Part shown: piece after piece, positions 21,396 through 33,156 of the stretch
Position numbering within the stretch: the stretch's first letter is position 1
Layout of the letters: each line of letters opens with the position of its first letter
From: Zygaena filipendulae
Taxonomy: Eukaryota > Arthropoda > Insecta > Lepidoptera > Zygaenidae
NCBI GenBank assembly: GCA_907165275.2
Contig: OU015657.1
Coordinates: forward strand, 10,377,001-10,441,000
Length of the DNA: 64,000 nucleotides
Direction of reading: 5' to 3'
Notes under the pieces: generated by a model
Database searches by the model: none
The model's input: the letters and a program-made list of their open reading frames with translations, nothing else
What the model was told of the DNA's origin: nothing
Translations under genes and position numbers: made by a program

Positions 21396-21783
21396 CTAGA
21401 TATATTTAAGTATATGCTATGTATTTGTATCTTAATTTCTCTGATGTTATTATTTTTCTCAAGTGTGAGAAAAATATTGTACATTTTTAATTTTAAGTTT
21501 TCCACCACGATCCTTCTAAACCTCATATTCATGCAAACATGCATAAACACACACACAAACTCATTTCCTAATGTATACCAAAATCTTCATACTTTTTTAA
21601 TCCAGGCACTCGCTATCCTTCATCGTATATTTTTAACCCACTATGTTACCCGTTCACCACATGTACGCTATTTAAAAATACAGTATTCAAGAACAAATTT
21701 TGCCGCTCAACAGTCAAGAATGTCAATAAAAAGTGGAGTTGACTTTCAGTCTTACATTGACTTGTTTACAATTGGGGTTCTAA

Positions 21784-24753
21784 ATGGATAGTACAACTCA
21801 CACTTTGAATGAAATAGATGACTCTAGTATAGCAGACTCTTTTAGCTGTGATATCGAAAACTTGTCAGATTTCATACGTGTTGAAGAAGACGACTTGAAA
21901 ATCCTCTGTCAAAATATCAGAAGCGTATACAGCAACCTTGACGACCTGCTATTAACTTTGACCAGCCTAAAATTTGACCCAGATATCTTAATACTAACGG
22001 AGAGTCACCTAAATGCCAGCAAACCTATACCTACAGTTCAAAACTACTCATCTCACCATACAACTCACCACTTAAATAAAAATGATGGTGTTGTAGTTTA
22101 TGTTACAAATAAATATAAATTTCATGTAAACGAAATTATTTTAGATCAGGCCTCATGCTTAGAGATTAACATTAATAATACAATAATAGTAGGTATTTAT
22201 CGATCACCGTCTAATTCCAATCTTGATTCCTTTCTTAATTCTCTTAATTCATACCTTGATACTATCATGAAATACAAATGTATTATATTAGCTGGAGATT
22301 TAAATATAAATATAATACCCTCTTTAAATGAACAATCTCATGAACGTACTAATAGAATCAACTATTTGGGTATGCTTGCTATGCACGGTTTGTTGCTAGG
22401 ACACTCCTTTCCAACGAGATTAAACAACTGTCTGGATCACCTAATGATCAAGCTTAACAAGGAAAAAAATTCGGCTAAAGTCGCTGTCTTTAATACATCC
22501 ATAACTGATCATGCACTATTATTTCTAAATTTAATTTACAAAAGTGATTTTCCGCAAAAGTGTCAGAAAACTAAAATTATAACTAATTACGACAATGCGC
22601 GCGTCAGCTTAAACGAGAAAAATCTTGCTGAATTAATGTTTTGTAACGATCCCAATACTCTTGTTGAACTTCTGATAGCGAAAATTTCGAATTCACTGCA
22701 AGAAAATACAAAAATAGTAACTATAACTAAGAAAAACCGTTGTTTAAAGCCGTGGATAACGCCAGGTGTACTACGCTGTATAAAGAACAGGAATAATTTG
22801 CAGAAACAATTACAGAAAGATAGAAATAATGACGTTCTAGCGCTCACATACAAAAGATACCGTAATTTCTGTACAAATCTTATTAAAAAGCTAAGACGTA
22901 ATTATGAAAGGAAACAACTAGCACAATCTACTAAAAATAGTAAATGTTTGTGGAACAATATTAAAAGTATAGCTAACATTAAGCAAACCAAAACAGGTAA
23001 CACAAAATTGTTGGAATTGGAGTCATCGGGCATTGATTCGGTTAATTCTGTTAACGATTATTTTGCAAATATTGGCAAGCGACTTGCACAAGATATCCTA
23101 GCTAATCAAACACTTAACATCATGGATCGTAACAATGATATTTGTATAGGTGATGCTCATTTATCTTCCTTTGTTTTACTTGAAGTTGACCCTATGGAGG
23201 TCAATGAAACTATATTAAGCTTAAAAGCCAGCAGTGCCCCAGGATGCGATAATATTCCCTCAAAATTTGTTAGGCTGGCGCGGCAAGAACTCATCCCAAT
23301 AATAGTTCATTTAACTAATCTTTGTTTTAATCAAGGTGTATTTCCCCTTCTTTTGCAAAAATCTATTATTACTCCAGTACATAAGGGTGGGGCCAGGGAC
23401 GATGTTAACAATTACAGGCCAATTTCTGTTTTATCTTCTATTTCAAAAATAATAGAAAAATTACTAAATAAGAGACTAGTTAACTATTTAAATGAATATG
23501 AAATTTTATCAAAATCCCAGTATGGCTTTAGACAGGGAAAATCCACGGAAGATGCTATAGCAGCTATAACTTCCCTTATTGTCGATAAACTAGACAGTGG
23601 AAAAAAATGTCTGGCTGTTTTTCTTGACCTGAAAAAGGCCTTTGACACCGTCTCTGTCCCCATCCTACTACGCAAACTAGAACACATAGGAATAAGAGGT
23701 ATGCCATTAAAATTATTTGGTGACTATCTGTCTAAGCGCACCCAGAGGGTTAGGGTTGGGCAATTCATCAGTGATGACTTAAATATCACATTTGGAGTAC
23801 CGCAGGGAAGCGTGCTGGGGCCCACATTATTTTTGATTTATATAAACGACCTGTGTAATCTAAAAGTCGGGGGCGCCCAAGTGTTTTCATACGCGGACGA
23901 CACGGCAATTGTGTTTGCTGGAGATGATTGGAATTCTATCCGTGGGGATACAGAGACAGCATTGTGTAAGGTTTCTTGCTGGCTTAGAGCTAACTTACTA
24001 ACTTTAAACACACAAAAAACCAACTTTATGACCTTTTCTCTAACTAGCAAAACACAACCTAATATCAGCTTTAATATTAAAATACATCAATGTCAAAATT
24101 GTTATGACCCTGACTGTCAATGTCCTAAGATAGACAAAGTAGATGAGATTAGGTACTTAGGAATTATGTTGGACCAACGCCTGTCCTGGTATAGTCATAT
24201 TGAACTAGTGTGCTGTCGTATTAGGAAATTAACCTGGATATTTAAACTATTAAGACATGTAGCAGACCGTACCTTACTTAACCGGATTTATATTGCTCTC
24301 GTACAATCGATATTATGCTACTGTATCCCGGTATGGGGCGGAGCTCTGAAATCTAAATTTCTGGAGTTAGAAAGATCGCAACGTTTTCTTCTAAAAGTGA
24401 TGTACTTTAAACCTTTTTTGTATCCCACAAGTTGCTTATATAAACTCTGTGATCTGTTAACAGTTAGGAAGCTTTACGTTCTAAATTGTATTCTAAAAAA
24501 ACATAAATCCGTGCAATTTGATCCTGATATGCTAACTAAACGACGTAACGACCTTATATTTGACAGTAAAATTATAAGGACTACATTTGCAAGTCATCAG
24601 TACACAGTACAGTCTGTCTATCTCTACAATAAAGCAAATAAAATTTTGAAAATATACCAAAGAACTCATCATGACTGTAAGTTGACTCTAACTGAATGGC
24701 TTAAGACTCTTTCCTACGATGAAACAGAAAATGTTCTTCGTATAACTCATTAA
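21784..24753 (+). CDS. LINE ORF2: endonuclease and reverse transcriptase
   Basis: A frame of 989 codons, no interruption. An apurinic-type endonuclease covers about residues 38-250, with QN (43-44), LTES (71-74, catalytic Glu), GDLN (171-174) and the terminal TDH (241-243). Reverse transcriptase covers about 470-800: NYRPISVLS (543-551), SQYGFRQGKST (578-588), FLDLKKAFD (613-621), GVPQGSVLGP (671-680) and the catalytic YADD (703-706). In the thumb region a Cys cluster (HQCQNCYDPDCQCP) precedes IRYLGIMLDQRLSW; related LINEs have similar clusters. The C-terminus is hydrophobic and basic, without an R1-type CCHC domain. The protein nicks target DNA and copies the element RNA at the nick. All expected catalytic motifs are present. 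Confidence 0.93.
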   Translation: MDSTTHTLNEIDDSSIADSFSCDIENLSDFIRVEEDDLKILCQNIRSVYSNLDDLLLTLTSLKFDPDILILTESHLNASKPIPTVQNYSSHHTTHHLNKNDGVVVYVTNKYKFHVNEIILDQASCLEININNTIIVGIYRSPSNSNLDSFLNSLNSYLDTIMKYKCIILAGDLNINIIPSLNEQSHERTNRINYLGMLAMHGLLLGHSFPTRLNNCLDHLMIKLNKEKNSAKVAVFNTSITDHALLFLNLIYKSDFPQKCQKTKIITNYDNARVSLNEKNLAELMFCNDPNTLVELLIAKISNSLQENTKIVTITKKNRCLKPWITPGVLRCIKNRNNLQKQLQKDRNNDVLALTYKRYRNFCTNLIKKLRRNYERKQLAQSTKNSKCLWNNIKSIANIKQTKTGNTKLLELESSGIDSVNSVNDYFANIGKRLAQDILANQTLNIMDRNNDICIGDAHLSSFVLLEVDPMEVNETILSLKASSAPGCDNIPSKFVRLARQELIPIIVHLTNLCFNQGVFPLLLQKSIITPVHKGGARDDVNNYRPISVLSSISKIIEKLLNKRLVNYLNEYEILSKSQYGFRQGKSTEDAIAAITSLIVDKLDSGKKCLAVFLDLKKAFDTVSVPILLRKLEHIGIRGMPLKLFGDYLSKRTQRVRVGQFISDDLNITFGVPQGSVLGPTLFLIYINDLCNLKVGGAQVFSYADDTAIVFAGDDWNSIRGDTETALCKVSCWLRANLLTLNTQKTNFMTFSLTSKTQPNISFNIKIHQCQNCYDPDCQCPKIDKVDEIRYLGIMLDQRLSWYSHIELVCCRIRKLTWIFKLLRHVADRTLLNRIYIALVQSILCYCIPVWGGALKSKFLELERSQRFLLKVMYFKPFLYPTSCLYKLCDLLTVRKLYVLNCILKKHKSVQFDPDMLTKRRNDLIFDSKIIRTTFASHQYTVQSVYLYNKANKILKIYQRTHHDCKLTLTEWLKTLSYDETENVLRITH

Positions 24754-25507
24754 CTAACTCGTTTATTCTACTAGCAATTCCTCGCGGTGGCGCCGGCGTT
24801 GGTCTCAGAGCCCGCCTCTGTGCCGACGGTGGTATTTTACATAAACTATATGAGTCTTTTAAGTTTTGAGTTTTCTAAAATGTGGCGGAAGCGGACATTC
24901 ACTTATACACACATTCACATACACAAATACACACTCGCACACACAAACTCATACAGTTACGCTCACAAACACACTCTCATACTCACACAAACAAGCTAAG
25001 CTCACTGATATTGGAGGACTGATGGGTTAAGTTAGGAAGAAGGGAAAAACAATAAGGAAAAACAAATAAAAAAAAAAAAAAAAAAAAAATTACCTATTTA
25101 TATGTTTAATTACTTATAAACGTCTCTATAAGTTTATCATTTATAAGGCTTTTATTATATAAACGTCATGGATGGCTATGGAAGAGTGGGACCTACTGGC
25201 ACAAGTATATTATATGCTTAAAAGTAGGTCCCAACAATCTGATTGTAACCACTACTTATATAATAATAAATATTTTTGAATTTTGAATTTTTTTGAATTT
25301 TTTGAATTTTATAAGTGAAAGAATCTTCAAAATAGGTTCAGTAGATCCAGAGACAAACTCACAAAGTTAACCTTTTTATAATATTAGTATATATAGATCT
25401 AGAAGTATAATATTCATCTAAATACTGTTGTTAACAATTGTAGACGGAAGGCAATACAAGGCCGCTGCGCGTCAGTGCTCTCCCCTCCCATACAGAATTG
25501 TTATATT

Positions 25508-25840
25508 CTAGCTATGCCCCGCGGTTTCACCCGCGTGAGTTTCGGAATTCCCGCAGGAATCTTTTTTTGCAAGAAGAATTAAATAAACTTCAGAGAAACC
25601 TTATTTACTCCTTATAACATCAGCTAATTAGCAGTGAAAATCCCGTCAAAATCGGTCCAACCATTTCGGAGATTCACCCGCGTGAGTTTCGGATTCCCGC
25701 AGGAACACAAAACTTCTTTTATTCTTCTTCTTACAATAACAAACACACCAAAAATAGAATTAGCCAAATTAGTCCAGCCGTTCACGTGTGATGCCGTTAC
25801 CCACAGAAATAGGGATTCATTTTTTTATACATAGATTAAT
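25508..25840 (+). repeat. CCGCGG-family head repeated, with a different tail
   Basis: The head CTATGCCCCGCGGTTTCACC (25508-25560) is followed by GTGAAAATCCCGTCAAAATC and then a second partial head (25672-25705). The tail reads CCAAATTAGTCCAGCCGTTC instead of the usual GATGATCGG block. The copy at 63521-63690 has the same alternative tail, so this is a distinct subfamily. Confidence 0.65.
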
Positions 25841-26862
25841 TTGACACCACCTGCTTGGCTCGTGTGTTAATGAAATTGCGATGACTATCATAAATAATAT
25901 GCTTGGATTCAGGTGGGTATCAAGGTCAGTGTTGTTGGAGTTAAGGTTATGATATGTAATAATGTAAGATACGGCATTCTCATAGATATTGTTTACGACT
26001 GCACAGGTCGTCAAAGAGTAGATTTGTACATCTCAATTTCAAATATTAAAATCACGCCGTAATTACATATTCTGTTTGATAAATGCTACCTACCGTTAAT
26101 TATATGTAGTAAATTTTAATATTTAAAATTTATTTCTTACTTCTGTAAGGAACTCAAAAATATTTATGATTAAAAAAAGTTTATGGTTAGGTTGCATCAA
26201 ATGAGCTCTTGGTTCTATAGAAATAGATAAAATTATACCTAAAGAAACGATTCACCCTCGCGAAATAATATTAAGTAATAATAAATTAATAATACACAGA
26301 TCACAACACACAGATCTACTTGATCCCACACTAAGCTATAAGCTTAGAATAGATTAGTTAAATATACTTAAAAATGCTACAATTTATGTCAGGGAAGCTA
26401 TTTTCAAATATCTTCAAGGTTTTTGGTCACAAATGCTAAAGTTTGACGCTAAAATGTAAATATCGGAGTTTAGTCGTTGCTATTAAGGTAATCATTGGCT
26501 TCGTCTTCCAAAACAAGTTTGATGAGATCATTTTTGTATTTAAAGCCCCGTGCCTCTAACCGATTACACATTTCGTATAAATAACAATTATTGTCGTTGA
26601 AACGGAGAGAAATAATATATGTAGGAATCTAATCTAGCTAGATATGAATAACTTGTAAGCCCAGACCTAACTAATAGGTAGCTGGGTCTAGAAACTTGAT
26701 GATTATAATGTAGGCAAGCACTAGGAGAGATTTTTTCCTAATTCATTCCCCAAAGCGATGAGACGGGGATAAAAATTTGTAGATATATAGGATTTGCGTT
26801 GCATTTGAGGTTAGAATCAATCAAAATCAGTTGGGTTCGCCTTTTCAATTAGTGACCTTAAC
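25841..26862. other. AT-rich spacer
   Basis: Nothing recognised. Confidence 0.3.
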
Positions 26863-27006
26863 ACTCAACCGATCATCATTAAAATTTTCCATACATTTTG
26901 TTTTGATTACTTATGGCAAAGGACATACGGTATTAGGGTATACTTTTTATCCCGAAATTCTCGCGGGAACTTCGTAAATAACGCGGGTGAAACCGTGGTG
27001 GCTATG
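26863..27006 (-). repeat. CCGCGG-family copy
   Basis: Reverse orientation: TCAACCGATCATCATTAAAA, then TACTTTTTATCCCGAAATTC, ending GCGGGTGAAACCGTGGTGGC. Confidence 0.75.
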
Positions 27007-27901
27007 GTATGTGTTTACCTTATTACGTTGTTTAAATAGGTACCAACAAATTGTTAAATATAAAAATTATCACAAAATTGCGCTGCAATTTTAAAGCACG
27101 ATTTACTCGAAATTTCTCCAGTGTGGGCTAACACACTAATTGCTTTTCTATGTCCAAATAAAAAAGGCGTTCCTTCCACTAATTAATAGGCGGAAGTACT
27201 CATTAAGGTAGGCTTAATATATATAATCTAAAATTTTAAGGAACCAATATAAGTTTATATTATGCTCAATGCTCATATGACCTGAATCACCTTCGTTGTA
27301 AGTCGTTTATACGATGGTTGTGGTGATATTTTAAGAGCAGCGGTGTAGGTACCTACTGAGCGATAATTTATTGGATCAAAGCATTTACAAGGATTCCTCG
27401 TGACGTCTATTATTGGGAAGTATAACTTTATTGACTTGATTTTTTCTGCAACGCAATTTATTTCTCGCCTTGAGGCTTGAATGTATGTGCAATTATATTA
27501 ATAAGTAAAATGAGGAGCTGTGGAACGCCCGGACAGAAGCGTAGCTTTCTTACGCTTTGTACATAAAATATAATATTTCATAAAAATATTTAATATTACT
27601 TTACTTTTGGCTATACATACATACTACCTGTTGCAATTTCACTCTAGTACTGTCTCGTTCACATGAGTTGCAATACTCGCTGCTCAGTCAATGGGGAGCG
27701 TTGCAACTTACGTTCGTGACGTTTCAGTTTTATTTTTCATTTATTTATGACAATAAACATTGAAAATTTACAGTCACAGTAAACAGTTACGTAGCACGAG
27801 TACGGGTGTCGTACAAATAAGAACTGGTTATAAAATACAAGTTATTTCTGAGGTTCACAGGAGGCTTTAACAAATCATTTAAATTTTTAATTAATTATAT
27901 T
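27007..27901. other. AT-rich spacer
   Basis: No gene recognised. The part near 27730-27840 resembles a LINE 3' UTR but cannot be assigned. Confidence 0.3.
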
Positions 27902-28047
27902 CTCTTGGAATTCCGGGATAAAAAGTCCCCTCTGTACCCCTGACAACGTGCATGCCAAATTTCACCAAATCCGTTCAGTCGTTTTTGCGTGATTGAGTAA
28001 CAAACATCCAAACATCGACTTTTTCACATTTATAATATTAGTAGGAT
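27902..28047 (+). repeat. CCGCGG-family copy lacking its head
   Basis: It starts at GGAATTCCGGGATAAAAAGT, keeps TGACAACGTGCATGCCAAAT and CGTTTTTGCGTGATTGAGTA, and has a complete TTATAATATTAGTAGGAT end. Confidence 0.8.
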
Positions 28048-28689
28048 ATACCTACTTTTTTTTGTTAAATCATGTTTGTATAAAATAATTGTAATTGTGT
28101 TGTCTGTGCATCCAAATAAATGCCTTTTCTTTCTTTCTTTCTATTATCTAACTACAACTAAAGATGGGCCATCAACCCGGTGCTTGCGGTAAAAGTCAGC
28201 CTTTTACGGTCTTTTATCGGGCTTAAACCCAAGAACGGCAGGCTTTTATCGGATGTAATCCCAAGCATCGGGTTAACTACAACGGATTTGTAGATATTAG
28301 TGAGTTACTATGGTTCGCCAAGTGAAACATTATTATAAACGCGTCGACCGCGGTAATAAATTGCGCAAATCTATTTTATCGGTAAAGTCGTGTTGCGGAA
28401 TTTTACCTCGCTACTCCACAGTTCGTCTTGTTGCATAACCTGTTATTACCTTGCTCTTGTTTCCATGTGCTGTTCCCACAGACTTACAATACTTGTACAC
28501 GGAATAAGTGTAGAAAAACAACTGTGGGAAAAGGTGTATACTTACGACTGACACGTAAACACACAGTCCGTGATCAACTTTAATTTGTTTGTTACATTTG
28601 TTCATACCGTTTTGAAAAAGAACAATTAATCTTTTTTAAATTTGCTAGCGATATCCTACCAAGGTCGTCATCAAAACAAAGTCGCTTCC
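28048..28689. other. Spacer with a short (TTTC)n run
   Basis: A poly-pyrimidine TTTCTTTCTTTC follows AATAAATGCC near 28115-28140, a LINE-tail look. No gene. Confidence 0.35.
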
Positions 28690-28858
28690 CGCTGTCTGTC
28701 TGTCCCTATGTATGCTTAGATCTTAAAACTACGCAACGGATTTTCATGTGATTTTCACCAACGAGTGACTCATGAGGAAAGTTTATATCTATATTTTATC
28801 CTGGAATTCCCGCGGGAACTCCGAAATTACCGCGGGTGAAACCGCGGGGGACAGCTAT
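28690..28858 (-). repeat. CCGCGG-family copy
   Basis: Reverse orientation with GCTGTCTGTCTGTCC at its tail side, AACGGATTTTCATGTGATTT, and a full head (ACCGCGGGTGAAACCGCGGG, then GACAGCTA). Confidence 0.8.
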
Positions 28859-29006
28859 GCGAATATATTTTGACACCTTATGGAACTTTGATATACTTAT
28901 GGTTGCTGTGTTGTGTAGTGCAACTGTGAATAAGAAATTTACTATAGTTCTGCCAATGACAATGTTTCTCACCTTCTTTTTTTCAATGTGGCTACAGGCG
29001 CCTTGG

Positions 29007-29566
29007 TTAATGTTTCTCTTCTTCTTCTTCTTCTTTAATAATGGTGTCTATAATTATAATAAATAAATAAATTTGCCAATGACAATGTTTCTTAATATAA
29101 AAATCTCTTCATCCACTTCTTCCATTATGGCGAAACGCCAATGGCAATGTTAGATTGATCCCCAAGTTAAAATATGGCTCTCTTGAAAGCCAGTTTCCTG
29201 CTCAGGGTCCAAAATAGATGCTGAAAAGTGACTGAAATAACGAAGACAAACGTGACACGCGTGTTTTCGGTACGGCATTCACTCGTCAACAACCTTAATG
29301 TTTCTCTTCTTCTTCTTCTTCTTTAATAATGGCGTCTATAATTATAATTTGCCAATGACAATGTTTCTTAATAATAACAATCTCTTCATCTACTTCTTCA
29401 ATGATGGCGAAACGCCAATGACAATGTTAGATTGTTCCCCAAGGTAAAACATGGCTCTTGAAAGTCAGTTTCCTGCTCAGGGTCCAAAATAGATGCTGAA
29501 AAGTGACTGAAATAACGAAAAACGTGACACGCGTGTTTTCGATACGGCTTTCACTCGTCAACAACC
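29007..29566. repeat. Two-unit tandem duplication (288 and 272 bp)
   Basis: Unit 1 is 29007-29294 and unit 2 is 29295-29566. Each starts TTAATGTTTCTCTTCTTCTT and ends CACTCGTCAACAACC. They differ by scattered substitutions and small indels, for example loss of an AATAAATAAAT stretch from unit 2. A third partial start follows at 29567. Neither unit encodes a protein I can support. Confidence 0.92.
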
Positions 29567-29579
29567 TTAATGTTTTTCA

Positions 29580-32500
29580 TCGGATGAGCAAAATTTTTGC
29601 TGACATTTGCAGAATCATCGTCAAAATAGTGGATCCATAAAACAACGAATCGGATTGCTGTAAGCTAAGTCATATTTAGGCGCTTTTTGGGCGCTTTATG
29701 AAAGCCGTGACGAACGCACGCGTTTGTAACTGCAGGTACCTACCGACTAACCGCCATTTTATGTACCTACCCTGACAGTATAGTATTCTGTATAACATTA
29801 TCTGTGCCCTGACCAAGCAACTTGTTCTCGCGACAAAACCACCATGTTGTTTGCATCATGGAAGCGAACCTCATCGTACAACCACAAGAAATAAAGAATA
29901 ATAGTAACTTTTTTGTTTGTTTTTCATACATATAAGTATGTATACCTTGTTCTTAGGTATATACATTTTTTATTTGTCATGTAAGTAAAATTTTGAAGAA
30001 AATACCTACGCTTTCAGCGTTATCTTTAATCTTAGTAAACATTTCCGAGAAAGTAATATTACGATTATCCAACAATTTTATCACGAAGTAATACTTTATA
30101 TGGAAGTAATTTCGACTTAATTATGTTCAATTCGTAAGTGACGTAGTAATAAGTCGAGAGTCCCTGAAATGAAACGGAAAATTTGTGCCGAAGTAATTAC
30201 TTGTTCCGTGGTAGAGAGCGGTCCGGGGCGAGACGTGCGTGTCCCGTGCGCCTGTCATTTTCCCGACACGCTGGAAAATTTCCGTGGTTCAAACTCTGCA
30301 ACAGTTTGAAGAACAGATTAAATGTCTTTTAATTATCTACCACATTTCTGTAAATGCGTTAAACAAAGTTTTTAATCCCTACGAAATTGATGTTCACATA
30401 CATAGTTACGTATGCGTAACATTACCTCTATCAGAGTGTATCAGAGTATTATATTATCTGTGGTGTGTACTTACCTACATTGTATATTTTTTATTTCTGA
30501 AATTGGGACTCAGTTGAAATGAGAACTTCCCTTTGTAGATTTTTCCGGTTATCCTTTGTGATGACGAATTTAAATGGTTTCCCCTGCGTCGTATTATTAA
30601 TAAATAATTTGTCTGTCTGTAATTGTACCGTCTTCAGTGGGTTTCCATTATTCTTTCATAAAGGCCGAAGGCGATTACATTTTTATTTGGCCGTCTAAAA
30701 TTAATCTGTCTCTATATTGTTTTGTTATGAAAACCAAAAGTAATTAACACAGAATTTCTAAAGGACTCGTTTTAAAAGCTTTAATTTAACACTGTTTGTT
30801 TTTTTTCCTTTCAACCATTTGTTATGACGAGCAATGACCCTCCGCTAGTTACAGCTTTAACTTGTAGTGGTTCGTTCACATTATGAACACGTGGAATACA
30901 CCAATAGGAACGCAGTAGTATAGAGTTGATTTTCAAACACACCGATTAACCTCTGTGTTTGTTTGTACATATTTATTTATACACCATAGTACATCAGCTA
31001 ACAAAAGTATTGTAAGTATGTAGATAGTTACCGGCAAAAAATATGCCATTGACCTCTTGACGAAGGTAATGTCTGTGAATTTTGATGATGTATGAATTTT
31101 GTCCCACTCAATTTTTTCTTTAGCGATTTTTTTAAATCGAGTTCTGTTCTTTATGTAAACCATACAAAATCATTATTCATATGGTTTAAGTTAGACGAGA
31201 ATATATTGTAACGGAGTTGAGATTTTTAACCAATATTCACAAATCACAATCATTTACTTTATTTTAAGAAATGGTTATTAATTTGCACAAATATAAGTAT
31301 ATTTGTGCAAATTGGTGCACTTATTGGTTTGTTATACTAACAGCGACGCAAAAATACATTAGTTGACATACTTAATTTAGGATAATAATGATTTGATTCG
31401 CATATTCATAACTATGTTAAGCAGAGTTAATTGGTTTTGGACGGCATAAAATATACTGTCGGCAATTAAAATAACTAGGCGCGAAACTTATTGTGTAAAC
31501 TTAATACCTATTGTAATTTATAGGCAAATAAACAATTCCGTTTTTATATCTGTTTGGTGGATCAGAACGGAAAAATCCTTCATGATACTATGTGTGACTG
31601 TTAAATAAATAGTCAAGATACAAAAAGAATATGATGTTTGTTAACTTAAAGATATAATATAAATTTTGCTCATGAAAAAAAAAATCTAAAAAAGAATTAT
31701 AATAAAATCGAACTCTCCATAATAGCAATCTTAGTTTTATAACTAGTATGTATGGTAGCTATGGATGAGGGTTTTATATCTTAATCATTTATTTACAACA
31801 AAAATATAATTAATCAAGAAAACAACCAGATTGGAAAAGGTGCTAGTTGAATTCGTATAAAAAAATGTAAGTCGCTTTATTTTTTGCAATTTTCTCGTTG
31901 AGTTGATGCCTCGAGGCATTTTTACGAAATAGTACAAGTCCTTAGAGGCAGCTTCTAGACAGCTCCTTGTATTAATTTGCCTGTGGCTGGTGATTTAATT
32001 TTTTTAATTATCAAATTACTTAAACCCTCTCGAGGGCTGATTAATTTCCCAGCTTGGTTTAAGTTTTATTTTCGAGTGTTTCTTGGGAAGAGTATTTCAT
32101 TAAAATTCTTCAATTAGCTTTGCTCTTTGGATGAACAAAAATGAAAGTGTGATTTTTTTCCAAGGTAAGAGTTTCGGCCGGTAGGTACATACTTGTTGTT
32201 CAAATAAAATATAGTTTTAACGATGCCTATCAAAGTGTTTTTTCAAAACTAATGATTGATAACTCACCAAAGTTGTCAGCTCCGTTGAATTTGAAAGAAA
32301 TTGATAGCAAAGCTGTTTATTATTACAACAACCCATAATATCTCATGAAAAATTGCTACGAATAGGTAACACTCGCTTCCCTCATCTTAACGAGAGCTAA
32401 TTATCGTGCTTAATGTTATAGATACTTATTTATGTGTAGGTACAGTAAGTTGAAAATAATGAGACGTTTATACCTCCTTGAAAACTGGAATATTTTGTTC

Positions 32501-32595
32501 TGTGAGCTCTGTCAAGAGTCTAATACTAGAGGAATGAGAAATCTCTACAAGAGGTAATAATGTGCGACTCTACAAAATATTGGAAATGATACTGG
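29580..32595. other. Three-kilobase region with few repeats
   Basis: No exon supported. Stretches near 30620-30720 and 31890-32110 are low in repeats, with balanced homopolymer structure, and could be conserved noncoding DNA; this is only an impression. Confidence 0.3.
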
Positions 32596-32676
32596 AAATG
32601 CGAAAGTAACTCTGTCTGTCTGTTACTTTTTCATACCTATCTACTCAAACGATCATCATGAGATTTTGAATACACG
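32596..32676 (-). repeat. CCGCGG-family tail fragment
   Basis: GGAAATGCGAAAGTAACTCT, two CTGT runs and ACGATCATCATGAGATTTTG; the head half is absent. Confidence 0.65.
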
Positions 32677-32975
32677 AAAAGGAGTGTCGCCGGCAGAACT
32701 GGGCGCGTAAAGAGCGACGGAGGAAGGAATTTTTTATAATTAAAAAACCGAATTAATTTTAAATTTAAAATAGCTACTTCTTATTTTTAATCGATCGATG
32801 TATATGATTTGCTTTTCCATTGAACTTGTTTAATCTATTATAATATAAATTTAATTATAAATAGTTAAATAACACGTTTTACTGGTGAATACTGAATAGT
32901 GTTTCCTATCTCTCTAATTGATATCTGACTGTTTTTTTAGAATAGCAATTCTAGAATCGCGTTATACGTATTTAT

Positions 32976-33156
32976 CTAAAATTATAAAGAGCTAAAGTTT
33001 GTGAGTTTGTGACGTATAGAGGGGGTAATCTCTGGATCTACTGAACCGATTTTGAAAATTCTTCCACTTAAAGGAAGCTACAGTACGGTTCTTTTTATCC
33101 CGAAAATCCCACGGGTCTCCGAAATTAGCGCGGGTGAAACCGCGGAGAACAGCTAG
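32976..33156 (-). repeat. CCGCGG-family copy, TAGATCCAG subtype
   Basis: Complete reversed copy: CTAAAATTATAAAGAGC through TCTGGATCTACTGAACCGAT and GGAAGCTACAGTACGG to GCGGGTGAAACCGCGGAGAA. Together with 41521-41702 it serves as the reference for the copy split by the LINE at 19984. Confidence 0.85.

Larger units (their letters stand above)
19984..25309 (+). mobile_element. Near-complete LINE with two intact ORFs (CR1/L2/Daphne-like group)
   Basis: About 5.33 kb: a 5' UTR of 530 bp, ORF1, a 388-bp spacer, ORF2, and a 3' UTR of about 550 bp with CA-rich tracts (24897-24995), a 22-A run (25068-25089) and a terminal tail of TTTTGAA-like units. A 7-bp direct repeat, TATAAGT at 19977-19983 and 25310-25316, flanks it inside a split repeat. 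The clade is inferred from the RT motifs and the non-poly(A) tail and is not certain. The inner A run leaves the alternative that the LINE ends at 25089 and that 25090-25309 belongs to an older element. Both ORFs being open suggests recent activity. Confidence 0.85.
19877..25390 (+). repeat. CCGCGG-family copy split by a LINE insertion
   Basis: The left half is 19877-19983 (CTAGCTGTCCCCCGCGGTTT to GTAGCTTCCTATAAGT) and the right half 25310-25390 (TATAAGTGAAAGAATCTTC, GTTCAGTAGATCCAGAG, TTATAATATTAGTAT). Joined, they line up with the unbroken copies at 41521-41702 and 32976-33156 (the latter reversed) through the same block: GCTTCCT, AGAAT, TTCAGTAGATCCAG. Confidence 0.85.

Noticed and set aside
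20858..24050. Several minus-strand frames of 67-137 codons
   Set aside because: They are antisense shadows of the LINE ORF1 and ORF2 frames.
20484..25096. TACCTA as an alternative target duplication for the full LINE
   Set aside because: TACCTA is one of the commonest words in this DNA, and it would place the 5' end just before ORF1 and leave the split repeat unexplained.
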